Origin: Clostridium gelidum
GTDB taxonomy: Bacteria > Bacillota > Clostridia > Clostridiales > Clostridiaceae
Reading direction: 5' to 3'
Assembly: GCF_019977655.1 (NCBI RefSeq)
Contig: NZ_AP024849.1
Location: forward strand, 4,807,001 to 4,871,000
Length of the DNA stretch: 64,000 bases
Shown here: in pieces, positions 27,525-36,167 of the stretch
How the letters are laid out: every line of letters starts with the position of its first letter
Numbering within the stretch: the stretch's first letter is position 1
Notes under the pieces: generated by a model
Database searches by the model: none
Seen by the model: only the letters and a program-made list of their open reading frames with translations
Told to the model about the DNA's origin: nothing
Program-made: the position numbers and the translations under genes

Positions 27525-27555
27525 ATTATAAACGCATACGTAACGTTGATGTCAA
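27525..27555 (-). promoter_or_regulatory. MerR-type promoter with 19-bp spacer
   Basis: On the minus strand a perfect TTGACA (27550-27555) and a perfect TATAAT (27525-27530) are separated by exactly 19 bases, two more than optimal. The spacer TCAACGTTACGTATGCGTT holds a partial dyad AACG...CGTT centred between the hexamers. Over-long spacers with a central operator are the hallmark of MerR-regulated promoters. Transcription would begin about 75 nt before the regulator gene and continue into the MFS gene. Confidence 0.85.
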
Positions 27556-27612
27556 TAAAAGATTTACAATATGCCTTTCCTAAGATACAGTTTTTTTTAT
27601 TTAAAATACATA

Positions 27613-27657
27613 TAAGCTAAAAGAGATACTTATTCCACAAGTATCTCTTTTAGCTTA
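27613..27657. terminator. Strong hairpin terminator
   Basis: TAAGCTAAAAGAGATACT pairs with AGTATCTCTTTTAGCTTA in a perfect 18-bp stem around a nine-base loop. It lies downstream of the pepF gene on the minus strand and shares the AGAGATACTT arm with the nested palindromes near 1.0 and 25.3 kb. Confidence 0.7.
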
Positions 27658-27795
27658 GTTTAGTACTAAATACTTTATTCTCGAGTAATTTTAATTTCTT
27701 TTCCTTAGCAAGTTTTATTATCTCATTTACTCCACTTGCAATAAGTTCTTGTGCATATTTTTTTCTATTAGCTTTAATACAGCTTTAGTTTCATC
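27650..27795 (-). pseudogene. Possible frameshifted gene remnant downstream of pepF
   Basis: Between the pepF stop codon and the terminator, two minus-strand frames join across a run of A. DETKAVLKLIEKN is read in one frame, and KKYAQELIASGVNEIIKL with AKEKKLKLLENKV in the next. The composition is protein-like rather than random. There is no start codon or ribosome site, and I cannot identify the parent protein. It is probably the tail of a deleted gene. Confidence 0.3.
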
Positions 27796-27796
27796 C

Positions 27797-29476
27797 TTAT
27801 AATTTAATCTTCTGAACAAGTTCCTTCATAAAGCCATCTTCAAAAGGACTTTTAAGCTGAGCATTATGAAGCATATTAGGAAAATAATCTTTTGCTGATT
27901 CTTGGCAGAATGCAATATATTTTTGCCAAGCATCATTGTGATCTTCATCCATTCTTATTTTAAATTGAAGTGCACATGTTTGTGCAAGACAATAATCAAT
28001 ATAATAGAATGGCCAATTATACACATGCTTCTGCATTTGCCAAGTACGCGCATCGCCAAAAAATTCATCATCCTTAAAAGAAAGATGTGGCTTATATTCT
28101 TTTTCCAACTGTTTCCAAGCTTCTCTTCTTTCATCAGGAGTAAGCTCTGGCTTTGTATATATTATTTCTTGAAATTCATCTATCATACATCCATATGGTA
28201 TAAATGCGATTGCATCTTCAAGGTGCATTTTTCTATAATCATCGCCTCTGTTTCCAAAGAATAAATCCATCCATTTGTCTGTAAAAAATTCCATCGACAT
28301 TGAGTGAGTTTCAGCAGTTTCCATAGTTATATTGTTATTCTCTACTATTTCATAATTTCTTGTTAGATAGCCTTGGAAAGCATGACCACATTCATGTGTC
28401 ATAACATCTACATCATCGCTTGTACCATTAAAATTAGCAAAGATAATTGGTGCCTTATAAAGCATAAGCATATCCATATATCCACCTGTAGCTTTATTAG
28501 GTCTTCCAAGTACATCAAACAATTCATGATTTAACATAAAGTTAAAAAATTCATTTGTCTCAGAGGATAATTCACTATACATTTTTTTGCCTGCTGCAAA
28601 AATATCATCAGCAGTTCCAATAGGAATAGGATTTCCTTCAAGGAAATAAACCCCTTCATCAACAAAGTCAAGTTTTTCTAAACCAAGACGGTTTCTTCTT
28701 TCTTCATGCATTTTAGATGCAAGTGGAACAAAAAACTCTTTAACTTGATTTCTAAAGTTAGCTACATCATTTTTGTCATATGAATTACGTTTCATATTGT
28801 AATAACCAAGTTCCACATAATTATCATATTTCATTGCCTTTGCTTGTGAATTACGGTTAGCTACAAGTTTATCAAAAATCTCATCTAATTCATCTGTAAT
28901 AGTAAGGAGCTTTTCGCTTCTCACTTTTGCTGCTTCAATTCTTGTTGGTCTATCTTTTGATTTTAAATATTTTCCAAGTAAAGAAAGATTAAGTGTTTCT
29001 CCTCTAAATTCAAACTTAGTTTGTGCAACTAATTTATTATATCTTGATGTAAGAGCATTTTCTTCCTGTTTAAGTGGAATAAGTACATCATCAAAAGCTT
29101 TTAACTGAATTTCAATATCTTTAAACGGAACTTGCCCTATTTTATTTTCAAGGTAAGTTCTATACTTAGAATCAAAAAGTAGTTTTTGATATTTTACTTT
29201 GAAGCTTTCAATTTTAGGAGATATTTCATCATAATACTCTTGCTCTTCTTCATAAAATTTATTTGACACATCGCCATCATGCCTTAGTGTCGCTAAAATC
29301 ATTGTAGTACTTACTTTTTCTATTAAAGTATAATATTTTTTATGAACTAAAAATTGTTCTTCTCCATTTTCAGCAGCATTAAAGTCTTTTACTATTTCCA
29401 AAGCTTCCTTTTCAAAAGATTCAATTGTTATTCTTTCGTAAGGAAGTTCTGATAATTTAAAATTTTCGTTTTTCAT
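27797..29476 (-). CDS. M3 family oligoendopeptidase (PepF-like)
   Basis: A zinc peptidase with the HExxH motif as HECGH (residues 361-365, inside MTHECGHAFQGYL). The third ligand is probably Glu in METAETHSMSMEFF downstream. The protein is about 560 residues long and cytoplasmic, as in the M3 family. It cleaves short peptides inside the cell. The start at MKNENF follows GGGAGG by seven bases, and upstream in-frame ATGs overlap or precede that site. It appears monocistronic. Confidence 0.92.
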   Translation of the reverse strand: MKNENFKLSELPYERITIESFEKEALEIVKDFNAAENGEEQFLVHKKYYTLIEKVSTTMILATLRHDGDVSNKFYEEEQEYYDEISPKIESFKVKYQKLLFDSKYRTYLENKIGQVPFKDIEIQLKAFDDVLIPLKQEENALTSRYNKLVAQTKFEFRGETLNLSLLGKYLKSKDRPTRIEAAKVRSEKLLTITDELDEIFDKLVANRNSQAKAMKYDNYVELGYYNMKRNSYDKNDVANFRNQVKEFFVPLASKMHEERRNRLGLEKLDFVDEGVYFLEGNPIPIGTADDIFAAGKKMYSELSSETNEFFNFMLNHELFDVLGRPNKATGGYMDMLMLYKAPIIFANFNGTSDDVDVMTHECGHAFQGYLTRNYEIVENNNITMETAETHSMSMEFFTDKWMDLFFGNRGDDYRKMHLEDAIAFIPYGCMIDEFQEIIYTKPELTPDERREAWKQLEKEYKPHLSFKDDEFFGDARTWQMQKHVYNWPFYYIDYCLAQTCALQFKIRMDEDHNDAWQKYIAFCQESAKDYFPNMLHNAQLKSPFEDGFMKELVQKIKL

Positions 29477-29573
29477 TCTTGTTCCTCCCAATATATCTCA
29501 TACTAAATTATTATATCAAAACAATACTCCTTATTATCTATTCAAAATACAATAACAAGATTAAATATTAAAC

Positions 29574-29612
29574 AAGGCACTAACCTTTAAAACTTGAAAT
29601 GTTTAGTGCCTT
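29574..29612 (-). terminator. Terminator after the ABC exporter gene
   Basis: AAGGCACTAA pairs with TTTAGTGCCTT around an 18-base loop about 50 bases past the stop codon. The minus-strand tail is GTTTAATATTTAATC, only moderately T-rich. Confidence 0.65.
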
Positions 29613-29660
29613 CTTTGATTTATTATGTTCTCATTATATGAATGTAAAACAAAACCATGA

Positions 29661-31352
29661 TCAGAAATTTTCCAATGTACAATTCCATAACTGCTTAAAA
29701 TATTTGTTATTTTGTGAAAGCTCCTTAAAATCACCATCTCCAACAATTTTTCCATCCTTGAATACATATATTTTCTCAAAATCCTTTATTGTATTCAGAC
29801 GATGAGCGATTGTAATAATTGTTTTGTTTTTTAAGAATTGCATCATATTTTTCATTACTAATTCTTCTGTAACATTATCCATGGCTGATGTAGCTTCATC
29901 CAATATAACAACTTTTGCATCGTTAAAGAATACTCTAGCTAATGCTAATCTTTGGCGTTCTCCACCTGAAAGCATAACACCTCTTTCGCCAACTTCTGTA
30001 TCAAGTCCTTTAGTTAAAGCGAAATAGAATGATTTTAGACCAACATGTTCTAATACTTTAATAATCTTATTATCAGAAATATCCTTGTCAAAAACAATAT
30101 TTTCTCGCAAGGTTCCATCAAAAATAGGCGATTCCTGTGAAGTATAGGAAACATACTTGTAAAAATGATTTAAATTAAGCTCTGATAAATCATTTCCATC
30201 TACATAAATATTCCCTGTATCTGTCTTAAGTAAACCAATGATTTGCTTAACAATTGTTGACTTTCCGCAGCCACTTTCCCCTACAAATGCAACTGAAGTC
30301 CCCTCTGGAATATCAAAAGATAAATCCTTAAAGATGTTCTTCTCATCATAGGAAAAGCATACATTCTTAAAAGATATATTTCCATCTATGAAATTTACTA
30401 TCTTTCCAGAATTCAATGTAACATCATCTGGCATGTTCAATAAATCCATATATCTTTCAAAGGCACTCTTATCTAATTTGCATTGTACGAACAATACATT
30501 AAATATAGCAATAGGCGAATATGCCTTATCAATCAATGTAAGTAACGCAACTACAGATCCTACTGACAATGAATTGCTTTTCCAACTAATGAATATAATG
30601 ATCACTTTAATCACTGTAATAAACAATGCAAAAATAGCAAAAAATGCTTCATGAATCATCTTCATTTTCGTCTTTGATTTTACAATCTCTTGTGATGCAT
30701 TAGTTGCCTTACCTATCTCATAGTCAAATCTTTTGTTAGTTCTAAATACAACCAACTCCATGAAACCACGAATTAAATATTTATTAAATATTTCCTCATT
30801 ATTCAAAATACGTTCTTTAATCTTATATAAATATTTCAGCAAAATATTAGTTATGGCAAAAACAAATATATAGCCAATTGCAATATAAATCATAATATTT
30901 TTGTTAATACTCGAAATAAAAATCAAACTGAAAACTATACTCGGAATCAATTCACGAAATAATCGAAAGTAAAAATCGAATATTATGCTTTTCCCTGCAC
31001 TCGCTCCATTTTCTATTTTTTGAATAAGACTGCCTGTACCCAATAATTGATAGTGTTTATAATCTATGGTACTCATTTTTCTGAGTGCCTTTAATTTAAA
31101 ATCTAAATATATACTTTGTGACAATTTAGAGCTTGGATATTCATCAAAATAGTTAAGGCCACATACTAGTATTAAAACAAATCCATAAATACATAGTGTG
31201 GTAATAGAAAGAGTATTATCTCCAAAATCATCTAATACCTTTTGAAAATATCTAGCGCTAAAAGAATTCAACAAAGCCAGTACTATTCCAAGTAATATAT
31301 AAATGACAATCCATAATTTCTTTTTGATTAAAATGTCTAAATAATGTTTCAT
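29661..31352 (-). CDS. ABC exporter, fused permease and ATPase
   Basis: A half-transporter of 563 residues. Six membrane helices lie in the first 300 residues. The ATPase domain follows with Walker A VGESGCGKST, Q-loop SYTSQESP, signature LSGGERQRL, Walker B VVILDEATSAMD and H-loop TIAHRL. As a homodimer it would export a peptide, lipid or drug. No peptidase or partner gene is adjacent. The start MKHYLDILIKKK lies seven bases after AGAAGGAG; further upstream codons lack a ribosome site. Confidence 0.9.
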   Translation of the reverse strand: MKHYLDILIKKKLWIVIYILLGIVLALLNSFSARYFQKVLDDFGDNTLSITTLCIYGFVLILVCGLNYFDEYPSSKLSQSIYLDFKLKALRKMSTIDYKHYQLLGTGSLIQKIENGASAGKSIIFDFYFRLFRELIPSIVFSLIFISSINKNIMIYIAIGYIFVFAITNILLKYLYKIKERILNNEEIFNKYLIRGFMELVVFRTNKRFDYEIGKATNASQEIVKSKTKMKMIHEAFFAIFALFITVIKVIIIFISWKSNSLSVGSVVALLTLIDKAYSPIAIFNVLFVQCKLDKSAFERYMDLLNMPDDVTLNSGKIVNFIDGNISFKNVCFSYDEKNIFKDLSFDIPEGTSVAFVGESGCGKSTIVKQIIGLLKTDTGNIYVDGNDLSELNLNHFYKYVSYTSQESPIFDGTLRENIVFDKDISDNKIIKVLEHVGLKSFYFALTKGLDTEVGERGVMLSGGERQRLALARVFFNDAKVVILDEATSAMDNVTEELVMKNMMQFLKNKTIITIAHRLNTIKDFEKIYVFKDGKIVGDGDFKELSQNNKYFKQLWNCTLENF

Positions 31353-31426
31353 AACTGTACTCCTTCTAATTTTTAATATGATATCAAAAATTAGTACAGC
31401 TGACACTGTAAGCAAATAATTTTAAC

Positions 31427-31467
31427 CTCAGTACAATCTGCTAACAGATTATTTCAACTGTACTGAG
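31427..31467. promoter_or_regulatory. Imperfect palindrome upstream of the ABC exporter
   Basis: CTCAGTACA pairs with TGTACTGAG, enclosing ATCTG-CTAA-CAGAT, which forms a second inner stem. It lies about 75 bases before the exporter start codon and has no T-tract. An operator or a 5' leader structure is more likely than a terminator. Confidence 0.4.
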
Positions 31468-31623
31468 TAGTTACCTCGTTTAAATCTCATCATAGAGTTC
31501 ACGACCTTCCACAAGTATTAATCATATGACGTAAATTCACAGACCAAAATATGCCTTATATAAAACACTTGATTTATTTAATTATAATCTCAACTATAGA
31601 TCTAATCAAGTTTCCTTTATCTT

Positions 31624-31653
31624 AAATACTAGTAAATATTAGTATTTAATACT
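31624..31653. promoter_or_regulatory. Overlapping palindromes before the DUF1874 gene
   Basis: AAATACTA and TAGTATTT form an 8-bp dyad with an eight-base spacer, and a second perfect palindrome AGTATTTAATACT overlaps its right arm. They lie 60 to 90 bases before the start codon, close to a possible -10 element (TTAAAAT at 31673-31679). This is the layout of a repressor operator. Confidence 0.4.
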
Positions 31654-31711
31654 ATATATTTTATAGAAATGTGTTAAAATATGAATATAAGTAATTTATA
31701 GGGGTGATATG

Positions 31712-32044
31712 ATGGATGAATCTATGAAAGTTGGCATATTCAATGGAACTATTGCTACAACAAATGGCGTATATAAGATAAGTGATATAAATGTAAGTGA
31801 TGCGAAAAAGCTTATATGTAAAAATGGATTTATATCTGCAATAGGACATAAATCAACTGCTGAAGCCATTTCAGATTCATTTAATATGGATATACCCATG
31901 AGTCGTATAGATTTTAAACAACAGGTTGGACAAAAAGCAGTGGTGTTTAAATTAAACAGAAGACCACCAGAAGGAAGTATCCTGTGTAGGACTGAGATTG
32001 AGGAAATAGGATATTCCTTTAAATTAATGGAAAGATTCGAATAA
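31712..32044 (+). CDS. DUF1874 protein, AcrIII-1/Crn2 ring-nuclease family
   Basis: A 110-residue protein covering the whole DUF1874 fold. It has an N-terminal strand KVGIFNGTI, then GVYKISDINVSDAKKL, the core GFISAIGHKSTAEAIS, IPMSRIDF, and the C-terminal KLNRRPPEGSIL with EIEEIGYSFKL. DUF1874 includes AcrIII-1 (SIRV1 gp29/B116) and bacterial Crn2, which degrade cyclic tetra-adenylate. The catalytic His of that group aligns with His46 here, and the conserved Arg and Glu near residues 84 and 87 are present. The B. subtilis relative is YddF. GGGGTGA precedes the ATG. No type III CRISPR genes are in the window, so the biological target is open. Confidence 0.87.
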   Translation: MDESMKVGIFNGTIATTNGVYKISDINVSDAKKLICKNGFISAIGHKSTAEAISDSFNMDIPMSRIDFKQQVGQKAVVFKLNRRPPEGSILCRTEIEEIGYSFKLMERFE

Positions 32045-32063
32045 CAATATTAATTATGAAATA

Positions 32064-32106
32064 AAAGGGACTCTTTTGTATCTATTACATTAGAGTCCCC
32101 CTTTAT
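32064..32106 (+). terminator. Terminator after the DUF1874 gene
   Basis: AAAGGGACTCT pairs with AGAGTCCCCCTTT (with a two-base bulge) around a 17-base loop about 20 bases past the stop codon. Flanking A and T residues suit both strands. Confidence 0.75.
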
Positions 32107-32151
32107 TCCAGTGATATCTTTTATTTTTTTATAATACTTTAATCTTTTAAA

Positions 32152-32685
32152 TTATTTAATGACTTTATATACTCTTCTATATACAATATTCTTAAAATTT
32201 ATAAATTCTTCCTGGTCAATGCTCTTAGGATAACTCATAACCTTAAGAGGTAAAAAATCATGTTTTTTTTGCATAGGTGGCTGAAAATATTCAAAGCTAT
32301 TTAAATGAAATCCTAACCGCTTGTAAAATTCAATTCTACGTATAGAAATATCATTTTCTGGTAGCTCAACTTCTAGAAATATAGGCTTGTTAGATTTCTT
32401 CAAATAATCCCTTATCATCGATGTCCCAACACCATTTCCTCTTATCTTACTATCCACAGCAAAATGTTCAATAAAATTGAAATCTCTGAATTCCCAACTT
32501 GCTATAAAAGCAGTTATATTCTTATTATCATCCATATCTACAATTATATTATATAACTCTTCATTAAGAAGGTTCTTCGCATCCGCATAATTTCGCCTTT
32601 CAACACTAGGAAATGCTTCACTCATTAATTTAAAAAAGCTATCAAAATCACAATGTTGAAATTTTACCAAATTTGCATTCCCCAT
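32152..32685 (-). CDS. GNAT family N-acetyltransferase
   Basis: The acetyl-CoA binding motif A is FAVDSKIRGNGVGTSMI, which gives the R/Q-x-x-G-x-G/A loop as RGNGVG. Strand 4 before it and PENDISIRRIEFYKRLGFH after it complete the GNAT fold. The substrate is unknown. The ATG (MGNANLV) seven bases after GGTGGAG is preferred to one six codons upstream. The gene starts just after a small acidic protein gene and is probably co-transcribed with it. Confidence 0.85.
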   Translation of the reverse strand: MGNANLVKFQHCDFDSFFKLMSEAFPSVERRNYADAKNLLNEELYNIIVDMDDNKNITAFIASWEFRDFNFIEHFAVDSKIRGNGVGTSMIRDYLKKSNKPIFLEVELPENDISIRRIEFYKRLGFHLNSFEYFQPPMQKKHDFLPLKVMSYPKSIDQEEFINFKNIVYRRVYKVIK

Positions 32686-32706
32686 CTTTACACTCCACCC
32701 CATAAT

Positions 32707-32973
32707 TTAGTCTTCTTCACTATTATAATGTTCAATTACTTCATCAATATTTTCAAAGCTTAGCCCACCAGTTTCATAACAATCAAGAATTGCAATCTCC
32801 ATTTCTGTCATAGGTATCTCATCAAATGTTTTACAATTAAAGCCTGAATCAATATATGATTGACATATCGCTTCCTTTAATTCTTCTGTTGAAACTCCTT
32901 CTTCTTGAAATATCTTTAAAAATAAATCTCTTGTTTTAATTTCTTTTTCTTGTATATTTAACTCTTTACTCAA
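32707..32973 (-). CDS. Small acidic protein of unknown function, 88 aa
   Basis: It has a TTG start ten bases after AAGGAG. The product is helical and acidic, with DLFLKIFQEEGVSTEELKEA and FENIDEVIEHYNSEED, and has no membrane segment or metal motif. It ends about 20 bases before the GNAT gene. I do not recognise the family. A function linked to the acetyltransferase is possible from position only. Confidence 0.6.
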   Translation of the reverse strand: MSKELNIQEKEIKTRDLFLKIFQEEGVSTEELKEAICQSYIDSGFNCKTFDEIPMTEMEIAILDCYETGGLSFENIDEVIEHYNSEED

Positions 32974-33050
32974 TTTAAATGTTCTCCTTTTGTATCCATG
33001 TTGTATTTTTAAACGATTATAATATATTTATTGATATGAATATTTAAAGC

Positions 33051-33776
33051 TTACTTTTCTTTCAATATTTCTTCTACTTCTTCAATACTTAATCCTGTTG
33101 CCTCTGCAATTTCATCTACCTCTTCAAACCCCATTAAATCACGTGCTAATGAAATCATGAGCTTCTTAACATTTTCTTCAACCTTTGGCGGTAATTCTGA
33201 CATATCTGTTAAATTTTCAGTTAAATCAAAATATTCTTCCTCATAGTCTGATTCTTCTTCTAACTCAAAAAGTTTTCTTTTTTTAGCCTTTTCTCTGTCA
33301 AATTCATTAAGATAGACTAATTTACTATTATTTACTTCTAAATCTTCATCTGAGAATACAGTTATCCCTTCATTTTCTAATATGTATGCTGTTATTCCTT
33401 TACCTCTAATTTTATTGCCTGTAAATGTTCCATCATATACAAAATTAGATCCACATGAAGGACTTCCTTCTTTTAATATAGCTCTACTCGCTCCAAGTTC
33501 GTTTGCAATTTTTAATGTTTCATAAGCCCCATTTAAAAATTGTTTAGTTACATCTTCGCCTTTGTTACTTAATGCTTTTCCGTTATTCTCTACAACTTCA
33601 CTTGCCATATTATTTAGTTCAACAGGATTTCTTGGTGTTTGTAATCCCCCTAATTGTTCTGGACAAACTAAAACAGCCTTTCCTTCTCTAAATAACTTTA
33701 AACATCTGTCATTTATATTACTCTTTCCATCATATCTGCAGTTAACTCCACATAAACATGCACTTATTATATACAT
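33051..33776 (-). CDS. DUF523 family protein with C-terminal extension
   Basis: The first 150 residues match DUF523: ACLCGVNCRYDGKSN, CPEQLGGLQTPRNPVEL and KEGSPSCGSNFVYDGTFTG, with Cys pairs that could bind metal. The protein continues for some 90 residues with an acidic stretch and a helical end (AEATGLSIEEVEEILKEK) not found in the short members. The function of the family is unknown. It is 12 bases from mutS2 in the same direction, with AGAGGTGG before its ATG. Confidence 0.8.
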   Translation of the reverse strand: MYIISACLCGVNCRYDGKSNINDRCLKLFREGKAVLVCPEQLGGLQTPRNPVELNNMASEVVENNGKALSNKGEDVTKQFLNGAYETLKIANELGASRAILKEGSPSCGSNFVYDGTFTGNKIRGKGITAYILENEGITVFSDEDLEVNNSKLVYLNEFDREKAKKRKLFELEEESDYEEEYFDLTENLTDMSELPPKVEENVKKLMISLARDLMGFEEVDEIAEATGLSIEEVEEILKEK

Positions 33777-33787
33777 AAAACCACCTC

Positions 33788-36148
33788 TTATCCTTTAAGT
33801 TCAACCATAGTAACTCCATCTCCACCTTCGCCATATGCACCTAATCTATATGACTTTACATGACTATGTCTTTTAAGCATATCGTTTATAGCTTTTCTAA
33901 GTACTCCAGTCCCTTTACCATGAACTATAGTTACTTCTCCTAGGTTAGCCAAATAAGCATCATCTAAATATTTATCAGCTTTATAACATGCTTCTTCTGC
34001 ATCTAAACCTCTTAAATCCACTCGAGATTCCACACTACTTAAATTAAGCTTTACTTCTCTCTTTTGCCTTACCTTTTCTGCTTTGGTAACTTTAGTTTTT
34101 CTTAAATCTTTTAATTTAACATTTATTTTCATAATTCCAGCTTCGACTTGAACTTCACCCCTATTGTCTGGCATAGAAATAATTACTACTTGTTGATTCA
34201 ATGAAGGTAAAAATGCTTCCATTCCAAGGGTTACTTTAGTTATTACTTCACCTTCATTTTCTTTCATATTATGAATGCCTTTTTCTTGTTTTTCCAAACT
34301 TGCTTTAAGCTTTTTACGCTCTTCTTCAAGCTTTTGCCTTCCACCAGTTGAGAAACCAAGCTTTTCAAGCTCTCTCATAGCTTTTAAAATATCGTCTGCT
34401 TCATCTTTTGCATTTGATAACATATCTTTTGCTTCACGTCTAGCATCCATATAAGCTTTTTCTCTAGTTTTTTCTAATTTTTCAAGCTTATCTTCAAATT
34501 TTGCCTTAAGTTCCTCAGCTTCATCTCTAAGCTTCTTAGCTTCCCTTGCCTCTTGTTTTGCTATTATACTCTTTTCTTGAAGCTCCCTAATCAAATTCTC
34601 AAATTGAAGATTTTCTTCTGACATATATTCTTTTGCTCGTTTTATTACACCTTCTACAAGTCCTAATCTCTTAGAAATTTCAAAAGCATTAGATTTTCCT
34701 GGTACTCCAATTAATAATCTATAAGTTGGGCTTAAAGTTTCTATATCAAATTCAACAGAAGCATTTTCAACACCATCTGTTTTTAATGCATATGCTTTAA
34801 GTTCGCTATAATGAGTTGTTGCAATTTGTTTTGCGCCTCGTCTTCTTAAGGTTTCTAAAATAGATACAGCAAGTGCTGCACCTTCTGCTGGATCAGTACC
34901 TGCACCAATTTCATCAAAAAGTACCATTGACTTATTGTCTACATGTTTCATAATATTAACTATATTGGTCATATGAGATGAGAAAGTAGAAAGGCTTTGC
35001 TCAATACTTTGTTCATCACCTATATCTGCAAAAATTTCTTTAAAGAAAGCTATTGATGAATTATCACGAGCTGGTATTAAAAGTCCACTTAACCCCATAA
35101 TATGAAGTAATCCTACAGTTTTTATAGTAACAGTTTTACCTCCAGTATTGGGTCCTGTAATCATCAATGTTTGAAATTCTTCTCCTAGGTAAATATCAGC
35201 TGGTACAACCTTATCACTTTCTATTAAAGGATGTCTTGCTGATATTATATTAAATATTCCATCTTCGCGAACTATTGGTTTTATTGCATTTAAATAAGAT
35301 GCATATCTACCTTTTGCAAATATAAAATCTAATTCAATAAGTATTTTCAAATTACTTAAACATTGTTCTCCATTATCTTGAACTTTTGAAGAAAGTTCAG
35401 TTAATATTCTCTCGATTTCAGCTTTCTCTTTTAAAACTAACTCTCTTATTTCATTATTTAAATTTACTAAGCTCATAGGCTCAATAAAAAATGTAGCTCC
35501 AGTTGAACTTTGATCATGTACAAGTCCAGGCACTTGGCTCTTATATTCTGATTTTACTGGAATTACGTACCTATCGCCCCTCATAGTATACAAATCATCT
35601 TGTAAATACTTTGAATTACTTCTAACTATAGAATTTATTTTTTCTCTAACTGAAGAATTCTTTTCCTTAAGACTTCTTCTTATATTAAATAAAGTTTGAC
35701 TAGCTTTATCGCTAATTTCCTCTTCCGATACTATAGCTCTGTCTATTTCATCTTCCAAGGGTTTTATAGGAGCTAATATGTAAGCTAAATCTTCAAGTCT
35801 TGGATATGCTTTTTCAGCTTCTTCTCTCTTAAAGAATTCTTTAATCACCCTAGAAACTCTAAGCATGCTGGAAACTCTAAGTAATTGTTCTGGTGTTAAT
35901 ACGCCGCCTTTTTTAGCCCTTTCAATTCCTTCGTGTATATCAAAAAGACCTTCAAGAGGTGGATTTCCTTTAGTAATTAAAATTTCAAGTGCTTCATTAG
36001 TTTCATCTAATTTATTATTTATTTCATATAAATTATCGTAAGGTTCAAGGGCTTCAACCATTGCCTTACCAGCATTTGTTCTTGCATATTTTTTAATTTT
36101 CTCTTTGATTTTATAAAACTCTAATATTCTTAGAGAACGTTCATTCAT
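33788..36148 (-). CDS. mutS2: MutS2 / RqcU ribosome-collision and recombination ATPase
   Basis: A 786-residue MutS2. It has a clamp/lever domain, Walker A GPNTGGKT at about residue 331, Walker B MVLFDEIGAGTDPAEG, and a long coiled coil (about 510-630) with a KOW-like region. The C-terminal Smr domain carries DLRGLDAEEA and VHGKGTGVLRKAI. MutS2 proteins suppress recombination in some bacteria and, in Bacillus, split collided ribosomes. It lies between the U32 peptidase and DUF523 genes in the order common for clostridia. Confidence 0.95.
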   Translation of the reverse strand: MNERSLRILEFYKIKEKIKKYARTNAGKAMVEALEPYDNLYEINNKLDETNEALEILITKGNPPLEGLFDIHEGIERAKKGGVLTPEQLLRVSSMLRVSRVIKEFFKREEAEKAYPRLEDLAYILAPIKPLEDEIDRAIVSEEEISDKASQTLFNIRRSLKEKNSSVREKINSIVRSNSKYLQDDLYTMRGDRYVIPVKSEYKSQVPGLVHDQSSTGATFFIEPMSLVNLNNEIRELVLKEKAEIERILTELSSKVQDNGEQCLSNLKILIELDFIFAKGRYASYLNAIKPIVREDGIFNIISARHPLIESDKVVPADIYLGEEFQTLMITGPNTGGKTVTIKTVGLLHIMGLSGLLIPARDNSSIAFFKEIFADIGDEQSIEQSLSTFSSHMTNIVNIMKHVDNKSMVLFDEIGAGTDPAEGAALAVSILETLRRRGAKQIATTHYSELKAYALKTDGVENASVEFDIETLSPTYRLLIGVPGKSNAFEISKRLGLVEGVIKRAKEYMSEENLQFENLIRELQEKSIIAKQEAREAKKLRDEAEELKAKFEDKLEKLEKTREKAYMDARREAKDMLSNAKDEADDILKAMRELEKLGFSTGGRQKLEEERKKLKASLEKQEKGIHNMKENEGEVITKVTLGMEAFLPSLNQQVVIISMPDNRGEVQVEAGIMKINVKLKDLRKTKVTKAEKVRQKREVKLNLSSVESRVDLRGLDAEEACYKADKYLDDAYLANLGEVTIVHGKGTGVLRKAINDMLKRHSHVKSYRLGAYGEGGDGVTMVELKG

Positions 36149-36167
36149 TTACAACACATCCTTGGTC

